From IMG/VR virus record IMGVR_UViG_3300009285_003751, positions 1 through 38,126 of that record: 38,126 nt of DNA. One strand, 5' to 3'. Positions 23,265 to 29,976 of the stretch are shown here, one piece after another (position 1 is the stretch's first letter; each line of letters opens with the position of its first letter). A program made the translations under genes and the position numbers. Below the pieces are notes generated by a model that did no database searches, was not told where the DNA came from, and saw only the letters and a list, made by a program, of their open reading frames with translations. This stretch comes from a virus.

Positions 23265-25631
23265 GTGGAATTCTTTGACTACTTCGCAGTACCTGAAGCA
23301 TATATATCTGTAGCGGTAGGTAAGTTTGCCGCTGCAACGTACTCCGAAGTGCCTCTACCCCCTGCGGACTATCCCCAGGGGGTAGATGTGTTCTTTTCAC
23401 CTGCTCCAAGACGTTCGAAAGGTGACACAAAAGAAGATGTTCTCGGTGGCCGTGTGCTCTGGGTGGACGTAGACAATCTACAACTTCCACAGAGTACCTA
23501 TCCAGCTAGTGCAATCGTAAACTCTGGACATGGATGGCATATGTACTGGTTCCTGACCCATATGGTTGATCCTGAGATGCTTGAGCGGTGCAACAAGGTT
23601 CTGATAAAGGACATACCTACCGCTGATAAGGCATGTTGGAACGCTAACCGTTTCATGCGTATACCAGGTACCACGAATATGAAGAACCCTGATGAACCTG
23701 TAACCGTAAGGTTGCATAGGTTAGATGGACACATCTATACCCCACAAGAGTTCGATGTCTTAGAGAAGTTGGACAGCAAGACACGGCATAAAATTCGAAC
23801 TGGCGACCGTCGCGGCTACCACTCTCGGTCTGAAAGGGACTGGGTAGTAATAACCGAGATGGTCGCAGCAGGTGCAGAAGACGGTATCATTGAATGGCTG
23901 TTCAAAACACAACCAGTAGGAGATAAAGTTAATGACTCAGAAACGCCAGATAAGTACCTCACTACAACAATCACCGAAGCTAGAAGTAGAACGGCACGCA
24001 CCAGCTCAAGTGGTATTGAAGAGCAACCTGACGGGTATTACGCTTACAGTCGGAGAGGTTCCAAACGACTTTCAACTTTTACTTTTTCTCCCCGCCTCCT
24101 GCTTGACAGCGCTGCCTTCGGGGAAGTCGATGCCATTGTCGGAAGTGTACGAGCTGCCGGATATGAGTGGGGTGATGTTACGTTTACACGTTCCGCTTTT
24201 ACCCGTGTGGACAGAATTGACAGAGAAACACCGATAGCGGCGTGGCAATGGCTGGGTAACGACCAAGAGCTGCGTCAGCTGTTACCATATTTGATGGTCC
24301 AGCTGGCAGACAAAGGTATGCCCAGAGTGATTGCAACACCCGCCCTAGGGTTATACAATGTGGGTGGAGTGTGGTACTTTGTGGGTGACAGGCACACCCT
24401 GTCAAAGGATGAATGCTGGGGTCCGTTCTCTGGACCTATCGCAGCATTACCTACTGGTAAGGAACGTCCGCGGTTAGAGCTAGAGAATGCTGACCGTGGG
24501 GCGTTACAAATGGTGGCAGACCTATTACCTGAGATGAACTCAGATGAGAGTATCTGGACTATGATTGGTTGGTACTTTGCATCACCACTCAAGCCGTATC
24601 TAGAGAGCCAAGGTATTAGGTTTCCAATACTAAACGTCACTGGTACTCGCGGGTCTGGGAAAACAACCCTGATTCAGCGTGTGTTCTTACCACTGCTGGG
24701 GCAAGTAGATGCCAAAAGTTATGATGCCGGAACAACAAGGTTCGTTACACTGGCACTCTTGGGGTCTACTAATGCCGTACCAGTGGCGTTTAGTGAGTTC
24801 AGGTTCGCCAATGTAGGTGGGTTTCTACGATATATCCTGTTGGCATATGACACTGGTCATGACCCACGCGGTCGTAGTGACCAGACAACCAAGGACTATC
24901 CACTCAGTGCGCCATTCTCTTTGGATGGAGAAGACCTTGTATCTGACCCTGCCTGCCAGGAGCGTATTGTGGCATGTAACCTACACCCTGCTGACATACG
25001 TGAAGGTACTATTGCATATGAAGCATATCGTGCATGGAGTAACGCGTGTGTAGAAGGTAGCCTAGTTGGGGTAGCCAGGTACTATATACAATGGTTGCTC
25101 GCCATGCTTACAGATGGTGAAGTTGCCAGAGTGATAGAGAGTTGCCGTAACAGGTCATATGTGGCACTGCCAGCAAGGATGCCCGAACGCGTTAGGAGTA
25201 ACTATACCGTTGCATACATTGGAATCAACCTGTTCTGTCAGGCATTTGGTGTGAAGGTTCCTGACTTCGATGTATTGGGTCGTTCGGTTAGAATTGTATT
25301 CAATACAGAGTCAGGACGGAGCCGTACGATTGTGGACGACTTCGTTGAAGAGCTTGTCAATGATATATCAACTCGTGGTGGTATTGGGTTCAACTGGGAA
25401 CGTGGCGATAGTGGTGGACAGATCTGGTTCCAACTAAGTGCCACTCACTCCTGGTGGCTTGCAAACCTACGTAGACAAGGTAGGGCAGGCTTGGAACGTG
25501 ATGCAATACGCTCACAGTTGAAGGAAGTGGAGTACATACTATCGCCAATGAAGTTTAGGGGCACACTGATGTATGGTGTAGACCTTGCATTGGCACAACA
25601 AACGGGACTTGATGTTCCCGTCAGGATATGA
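23265..25631 (+). CDS. PrimPol-type primase fused to a helicase ATPase
   Basis: 788 residues from GTG 23265 (AAAGGA upstream; an in-frame stop precedes it, so no longer start exists). The N-terminal part has the archaeo-eukaryotic primase signature: VLWVDVDN with D68 and D70, SGHGWHMYW (87-95), and RFMRIPGTTN (129-138). The C-terminal half carries Walker A GTRGSGKT (460-467) and a Walker B-like VAFSEFR about 45 residues later. It should make primers and unwind DNA at the phage fork, replacing separate DnaG and DnaB proteins. No other replicative helicase is seen in the window. Confidence 0.8.
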   Translation: MEFFDYFAVPEAYISVAVGKFAAATYSEVPLPPADYPQGVDVFFSPAPRRSKGDTKEDVLGGRVLWVDVDNLQLPQSTYPASAIVNSGHGWHMYWFLTHMVDPEMLERCNKVLIKDIPTADKACWNANRFMRIPGTTNMKNPDEPVTVRLHRLDGHIYTPQEFDVLEKLDSKTRHKIRTGDRRGYHSRSERDWVVITEMVAAGAEDGIIEWLFKTQPVGDKVNDSETPDKYLTTTITEARSRTARTSSSGIEEQPDGYYAYSRRGSKRLSTFTFSPRLLLDSAAFGEVDAIVGSVRAAGYEWGDVTFTRSAFTRVDRIDRETPIAAWQWLGNDQELRQLLPYLMVQLADKGMPRVIATPALGLYNVGGVWYFVGDRHTLSKDECWGPFSGPIAALPTGKERPRLELENADRGALQMVADLLPEMNSDESIWTMIGWYFASPLKPYLESQGIRFPILNVTGTRGSGKTTLIQRVFLPLLGQVDAKSYDAGTTRFVTLALLGSTNAVPVAFSEFRFANVGGFLRYILLAYDTGHDPRGRSDQTTKDYPLSAPFSLDGEDLVSDPACQERIVACNLHPADIREGTIAYEAYRAWSNACVEGSLVGVARYYIQWLLAMLTDGEVARVIESCRNRSYVALPARMPERVRSNYTVAYIGINLFCQAFGVKVPDFDVLGRSVRIVFNTESGRSRTIVDDFVEELVNDISTRGGIGFNWERGDSGGQIWFQLSATHSWWLANLRRQGRAGLERDAIRSQLKEVEYILSPMKFRGTLMYGVDLALAQQTGLDVPVRI

Positions 25632-25651
25632 TTGAAAGGAAAGGAAAGGAA
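25632..25651 (+). promoter_or_regulatory. tandem Shine-Dalgarno-like GGAAA repeats
   Basis: Four back-to-back AAAGG units precede queC at 25657. Several registers could pair with 16S rRNA, so this may raise initiation at the first gene of the preQ0 operon. Confidence 0.55.
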
Positions 25652-25656
25652 AGACA

Positions 25657-26367
25657 ATGAGCTCGTATGTGTTGCTCAGTGGTGGCTTGGACAGTTGTGT
25701 CCTGGCCGCCCATGTAAAAGCTCGTGTGCCATATCTGGAAGCAATTACCTTCCACTATGGGTCTACACATGAGACCCGTGAGTACAAGGCTGCAATTGAA
25801 GTGGCTGAGAAGCTCAAGATACCAATCAGTGCGATAAAGATACCCAAAGAGTATTTCACTGGTGGAGAGAGTGCGCTCATGGGTGAAGGGTTCATCCCTG
25901 TGGGGGAATATGAATTTGAAACCGGTCCTTCTAACACAGTAGTACCTGGAAGGAACCTACTCTTCTTGGCTATCGCGAGTGCCCGTGCCCTGGCAACTGG
26001 TGGTGGTGCGGTGTATATTGCCGTCCATGCAACAGATCATATGACATGGGCATACCCCGATTGTAGTCCAGAAGCAATTGGCGGGTTTACAGCTGCAGAG
26101 TACGCGGCAAGTTATCATAAGGTAAGAGTGTCAGCCCCATTCATGGAGATGACCAAGACCGATATCGTGAAGTTGGCAGGTAAGATGGACCCCCGTCCAC
26201 CCCTTGACCTAACGTGGTCATGTTATAGGGGTGGTGATGTTTCATGCGGAACCTGTCCAACATGCCTTGAACGCAGGTATGCATTCACACATGCAGGGTT
26301 CATTGACCCCGTGGCATACATGCACCCACAATCAGATGAGAAGTACGGAGGATTAAACAGATGGTAG
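25657..26367 (+). CDS. queC: 7-cyano-7-deazaguanine (preQ0) synthase QueC
   Basis: 236 residues. The PP-loop SGGLDS (8-13) binds ATP. VVPGRN (95-100) is a QueC signature, and C189, C197, C200 and C203 are the zinc cysteines in the C-terminal CYRGGDVSCGTCPTCLERR. The enzyme turns carboxy-deazaguanine and ammonia into preQ0, using ATP. All key residues and the normal length are present, so it should be active. It is the first gene of a coupled run with QueD, QueE and FolE, so the phage carries the whole GTP-to-preQ0 path. Confidence 0.93.
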   Translation: MSSYVLLSGGLDSCVLAAHVKARVPYLEAITFHYGSTHETREYKAAIEVAEKLKIPISAIKIPKEYFTGGESALMGEGFIPVGEYEFETGPSNTVVPGRNLLFLAIASARALATGGGAVYIAVHATDHMTWAYPDCSPEAIGGFTAAEYAASYHKVRVSAPFMEMTKTDIVKLAGKMDPRPPLDLTWSCYRGGDVSCGTCPTCLERRYAFTHAGFIDPVAYMHPQSDEKYGGLNRW

Positions 26368-26663
26368 CGCAACCCACACGTTCCATTGAATTAAGTACCA
26401 ACCTGATGCTCGAAGTCCGTGGTGAAGAATATGGAAACGCCTGGTTCCTTACCGGGTGGATAATTGAACGCCTTGGTGCAGACAAACTAAGCACCCTGAT
26501 CTTCTCTGGGTTTTCATTTGCATGGATACAGATACTCAACAAACTGGTTCGCCTGTTACGAAATCCTTACCACAAGGATAGCTGGATAGATATCATTGGC
26601 TATGCAACCCTGGTGGTACGTGATATCGAAGCAAAACCAGGAGAGGCAGATTCAGATGTTTGA
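26361..26663 (+). CDS. small protein, DUF6378-like
   Basis: 100 residues, overlapping the queC end by 7 bases and the queD start by 8. The end reads KLVRLLRNPYHKDSWIDIIGYATLVVRDI, a pattern I associate with DUF6378-type phage proteins (K-xx-R-x-NP-x-H-x-DSW-x-DI-x-GYA). These are often near nucleotide or DNA modification genes, and their role is unclear. Its place inside the preQ0 operon suggests a part in nucleotide supply or modification. The family name is tentative. Confidence 0.6.
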   Translation: MVAQPTRSIELSTNLMLEVRGEEYGNAWFLTGWIIERLGADKLSTLIFSGFSFAWIQILNKLVRLLRNPYHKDSWIDIIGYATLVVRDIEAKPGEADSDV

Positions 26664-27180
26664 AATCACCCGTTCGTATGAGATATCTGCTGCACACCGT
26701 ATTCCTGGTCACCCCAAGTGTGGTAGGTTCCATGGGCACAACTATACTATAGAAGTTACGTTGATGTCTGAAGAACTTAACCTTGCGGGTATGATCATGG
26801 ACTTCGGTGAACTGGATGAGTACCTACGTCCTATACTGAACAGGTATGACCACCGTTACCTGGCAACTGTACATGAAGAACCGGAGAAAACCCCCACATT
26901 CATTGACATGGGCAGGGATTCTGTATACCTGGGCGCTCAATGGTCAACCGCAGAAGCCATAGCCCGTGTGCTCTACTGGCAGTTCCGTACCCGTCTGGGT
27001 GGTGATGCGTATCCCTATAAACTCAAGTGTGTTCGGGTATGGGAGACACCCAGGAGTTCGGCCACCTATTACCCCACTGGTAATGATGGAACCACAAAAG
27101 ACGAATGGCCCGCAAGCTCACGATACACTACGGGTGGGCTGGATGTGCCACGGGCCAAGAAAGGTAGAGAAGGGCAATGA
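26656..27180 (+). CDS. queD: 6-carboxytetrahydropterin synthase QueD
   Basis: 174 residues from ATG 26656 (GGAG at 26639); the longer frame runs back into the previous gene. Zinc ligands are H14, H26 and H28, the last two in CGRFHGHNY with the catalytic C22. D65-H66 and E130 (VRVWE) complete the site. It turns dihydroneopterin triphosphate into carboxytetrahydropterin, step two of preQ0 synthesis. The last 35 residues (from about 140) are a polar tail beyond the usual QueD core. The stop overlaps the queE start as ATGA. Confidence 0.9.
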   Translation: MFEITRSYEISAAHRIPGHPKCGRFHGHNYTIEVTLMSEELNLAGMIMDFGELDEYLRPILNRYDHRYLATVHEEPEKTPTFIDMGRDSVYLGAQWSTAEAIARVLYWQFRTRLGGDAYPYKLKCVRVWETPRSSATYYPTGNDGTTKDEWPASSRYTTGGLDVPRAKKGREGQ

Positions 27181-27827
27181 ACCAGATGTATAAGGTCAAT
27201 GAGATATTCGACTCTGTACAGGGCGAAGGTGTACACAGTGGGGTACCGGCCACTTTCATTAGGACACAAGGTTGTCCTGTAGGGTGTGCATGGTGTGATA
27301 CCAAATACACCTGGAGTGAAGGTGGAGAGTGGATGTCCGCCAGGCAGATTGTTGAAAAGGTGAACAACCACCATGTAGTGATTACGGGTGGTGAACCCTT
27401 GTTGTGGAACCTGGATGATATGCTCTCATCGCTTGCTGAGCACAACCACTATGTACAGGTAGAGACCAGTGGCTTCTGTTGGCTCAAAGGTCATCGAAGA
27501 CCAAGGTGGATTACCTGGTCGCCCAAGCCCAACCTGAAGTATGCTGCACCTAAGAACATGTACCATGCAGTCAATGAGATCAAGTTCGTTGTAACACCAG
27601 ACCTGACCCATGATGATGTAATGGGTGTGTGGGACATGGTAATCAAGGCACACAAGGACTGGAACTATCCATATGTGGTGTTAATGCCTGAAGGCTGCCC
27701 ACCACCCAAGGAGAACATGGACCTTGCGTATGCGATACTAAACTCTGTTGCGGTGCACAAGCGACCCAAGTATGGTAACCTGTGGCGTGTTAGCGACCGC
27801 CTACAGTGGAGATTGGGGGTACGATAA
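27177..27827 (+). CDS. queE: 7-carboxy-7-deazaguanine synthase QueE
   Basis: 216 residues. FDSVQGEGVHSG (11-22) is the QueE entry motif. C33, C37 and C40 form the radical-SAM CxxxCxxC, followed by WCDT, and GGEP (71-74) binds S-adenosylmethionine. It performs the ring contraction from carboxytetrahydropterin to carboxy-deazaguanine, using a 4Fe-4S cluster and Mg. Length and motifs are normal. It is coupled to queD (ATGA) and to the next small gene (TAATG). Confidence 0.92.
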   Translation: MNQMYKVNEIFDSVQGEGVHSGVPATFIRTQGCPVGCAWCDTKYTWSEGGEWMSARQIVEKVNNHHVVITGGEPLLWNLDDMLSSLAEHNHYVQVETSGFCWLKGHRRPRWITWSPKPNLKYAAPKNMYHAVNEIKFVVTPDLTHDDVMGVWDMVIKAHKDWNYPYVVLMPEGCPPPKENMDLAYAILNSVAVHKRPKYGNLWRVSDRLQWRLGVR

Positions 27828-28027
27828 TGACCCGAATCATAGAGACCAAAGGGTCTGTTGCAATAACCTTATCCAATGACATGCGGGTTATCATCAAGGT
27901 CACATATGAGAACGGTGATGAGACCCATGTAGTATTGGATACGGAAGAAGCCAGGTCGGTTACTGAAGCCCTGTGCGAAGCCCTACTGGTAGTAACCGGG
28001 AGGTCAAGATGCCTACCGCCCCGCTAA
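27827..28027 (+). CDS. unknown small beta protein in the preQ0 operon
   Basis: 66 residues from ATG 27827, overlapping the queE stop by one base and folE by 19 bases. The sequence alternates hydrophobic residues (SVAITLSNDMRVIIKVTYENGDETHVVLDTEE) and then turns helical. Its position between two pathway genes, with coupled starts, suggests that it is translated. Function is unknown. Confidence 0.5.
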   Translation: MTRIIETKGSVAITLSNDMRVIIKVTYENGDETHVVLDTEEARSVTEALCEALLVVTGRSRCLPPR

Positions 28028-28608
28028 CCAACAATAAACAACTGGTTCGTAGTTTACGTAGCGTGCTCTGTGCAATCTTCCCAGATGAGTTGTGGGATGA
28101 TAGCGTAGATGATACGGCACGTAGAGTAGTGGAATATTGGATGTCGGTTTTACCCAAGGATGAAGAAGAGTTCATCGCCACGGTGTTTCCTGCATCCGCC
28201 CAACAGATGGTTGTGGTCAAGAACATAGAGTTCTCAAGTGTATGTGCCCACCACCTGTTACCCTTCTACGGAAGGGCACATGTTGGATACCTACCACACA
28301 AGCTACAGATCGGTGTCAGTAAGATACCCAGGATGGTGCAACACTTTGCACAGCGCCCTCAGGTACAAGAGCGTATGACACATCAAATCAGTAGCTGGAT
28401 GCAATCTACACTCGAGCCTAAGGGGTCTGCAGTTATGGTTCAGGCTGTACATACATGTATGGCCTGTCGTGGAGTAATGGCACGGAATAGCTCAATGTTG
28501 ACCAGCGAAATCCGCGGCATCTTCTTAACCGCACCACCAGCCAGATATGAGTTCTTATCACTCATTGGCGGTATGGGTGGTGGGGCTGTAGTGGGGGGCG
28601 GAGAGTGA
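28009..28608 (+). CDS. folE: GTP cyclohydrolase I
   Basis: 199 residues from ATG 28009 behind GGGAGG; the frame opens earlier but without a ribosome site. Zinc ligands C79 and H82 lie in SSVCAHHLLPF and the third, C150, in HTCMACRGV. GVSKIPR (102-108) is the substrate-site signature. It converts GTP into dihydroneopterin triphosphate, the first step of both folate and preQ0 synthesis. Next to queC, queD and queE it serves preQ0. The extra cysteine C153 is unusual but harmless to the motif. Confidence 0.93.
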   Translation: MPTAPLTNNKQLVRSLRSVLCAIFPDELWDDSVDDTARRVVEYWMSVLPKDEEEFIATVFPASAQQMVVVKNIEFSSVCAHHLLPFYGRAHVGYLPHKLQIGVSKIPRMVQHFAQRPQVQERMTHQISSWMQSTLEPKGSAVMVQAVHTCMACRGVMARNSSMLTSEIRGIFLTAPPARYEFLSLIGGMGGGAVVGGGE

Positions 28609-28611
28609 AAC

Positions 28612-29016
28612 ATGATTAGTACCGAATACGCTGCTGGGTTCTTTGATGGGGAAGGAAGCATCACCTTAATGAAGCCTCCCCCATGGGGTGCTGTCCGTAT
28701 CCTTCGTGTTGTTGTGGTCCAAAACGATCGTAGACCGTTAGATTTGTTTATGGAACGTTGGGGTGGACACGTTAGGCAACTACGAAAGTGCTATCAGTGG
28801 CAAGTTGCAACAGTTAAGGCGACAAGTTTTTTAGAAGATGTCTTACCACATCTAATCGTGAAACATTACCAGGCGGAGCTTGCATTGAAGTATCGAAGCA
28901 TGATGAGACCATATGGTGGTAAGTGGGAAGGTCGAAAGTACACTGAGGAAGAACTGGTAAAGTTTCGTGATATAGAAGAAAAGATGATACTCTCCAAGAG
29001 AGGAGTTTCGACATGA
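28612..29016 (+). CDS. LAGLIDADG homing endonuclease 2
   Basis: 134 residues, short for the family, with one motif YAAGFFDGEGSI (6-17) and then the typical FMERWGGHVRQLRKCYQWQVATVKATSFL core. It starts three bases after the folE stop and ends by overlapping the dpdA-like start as ATGA, so it is translated inside the modification operon. It resembles homing endonuclease 1 in the ERWGG segment. Unlike that gene it has no promoter or hairpin of its own that I can see. Confidence 0.8.
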   Translation: MISTEYAAGFFDGEGSITLMKPPPWGAVRILRVVVVQNDRRPLDLFMERWGGHVRQLRKCYQWQVATVKATSFLEDVLPHLIVKHYQAELALKYRSMMRPYGGKWEGRKYTEEELVKFRDIEEKMILSKRGVST

Positions 29017-29786
29017 AGTATTTCGCAATATTCACACCTAAGTATTTCTACCACTACATGTACCTGGGGAGTGCATGTGTGTTGGCACAGAAGGTCTTGG
29101 AAGATGATGTCTATATGCGCCAGGCAAAGTACCTTTCCCACCATGGGGCTAATATCTTGTTAGATAATGGCACCGCTGAGCGGGAGATGGTAACACTCGA
29201 TGAGCTAATCGATGTGGCATGTGCCGTGGGTGCAACCGAGATTATCCTACCCGACAAGAAAGGTGACCCTGAAACCACCATTGTGTGGGCTGAGCGGTCG
29301 CTTGAGAGACTGCGTGAGATAGATACCATGATTGTCTTGCATGGCAATTCTGAAGATGAATGGGAAGTAACCCTAAGGTGGGTTGTGGAGAACCGGTATC
29401 GTGGTTCGATAGGGTTGCCCAAATACATCGACAGTGAAGGTCCTGAAACACGCATACATTTGTTGGATTTCATAGGTGATACCAGCGTTCGTAGCAGTAA
29501 CCACGTTCACCTGCTAGGGTTACATGGTAATCCAATTGGGGCGTGTGCAGAGTTCAGGCAACGATTCCCATGGGTAAGAAGCATTGACACCGCCGCACCA
29601 CTTGCATGTGCCCAGAAGGACCTGCGGATTGAAGCTGTTGTCCATGCACCATCGCTTGACTGGGATGCAGAAGCACCCCACAGTGTTGTCATGCACAATG
29701 TAAGTAAGTTCTTGGAGGTATGTGATGCATATAATATTCAAACCACAGAAGGGCAGCGGACAGGCAACACTCTGCATCGATCGTGA
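29013..29786 (+). CDS. dpdA: TGT-like DNA deazaguanine transglycosylase (DpdA type)
   Basis: 257 residues with a TIM-barrel rhythm. ILLDNGTAERE (D51) stands where tRNA-guanine transglycosylases have DSGGF. ILPDKKGD (79-86), RGSIGLPKY, HLLGLHGNP (166-174) and RSIDTAAPLACA (D192) follow in TGT order. No zinc-binding cysteine set of tRNA enzymes is seen, and the chain is much shorter than bacterial Tgt, as in phage DpdA proteins that put preQ0 or derivatives into DNA. It follows four complete preQ0 genes with no other user of preQ0 in the window. I infer that it exchanges guanine for preQ0 in phage DNA. The gene name is by family resemblance and context. Confidence 0.72.
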   Translation: MKYFAIFTPKYFYHYMYLGSACVLAQKVLEDDVYMRQAKYLSHHGANILLDNGTAEREMVTLDELIDVACAVGATEIILPDKKGDPETTIVWAERSLERLREIDTMIVLHGNSEDEWEVTLRWVVENRYRGSIGLPKYIDSEGPETRIHLLDFIGDTSVRSSNHVHLLGLHGNPIGACAEFRQRFPWVRSIDTAAPLACAQKDLRIEAVVHAPSLDWDAEAPHSVVMHNVSKFLEVCDAYNIQTTEGQRTGNTLHRS

Positions 29787-29976
29787 GAACCAGCATGTTG
29801 AAGTTATGACCGACCTGCCGCCACATGAAGTTGGTCCGTGGTTAGAACCATTACTCCTGAGTATGGGAATCAAATCCATACCATACACAGTTGTGCCCAA
29901 TGATAGGGTACAGGAGTGGATGGGTGCAGGCTGGGAAGTGGTTGCCGCAACGGTCATGGTAAAGAGGAAGATATGA
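29725..29976 (+). CDS. unknown small protein between dpdA and polymerase
   Basis: 83 residues from ATG 29725, chosen over GTG 29722 for better distance from GGAGG (29714-29718). It overlaps the end of the dpdA-like gene by 62 bases and the polymerase start by ATGA. The sequence has two beta-type halves (MHIIFKPQKGSGQATLCID and VVPNDRVQEWMGAGWEVVAATVMVKRK). No family is recognised. Confidence 0.55.
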   Translation: MHIIFKPQKGSGQATLCIDRENQHVEVMTDLPPHEVGPWLEPLLLSMGIKSIPYTVVPNDRVQEWMGAGWEVVAATVMVKRKI

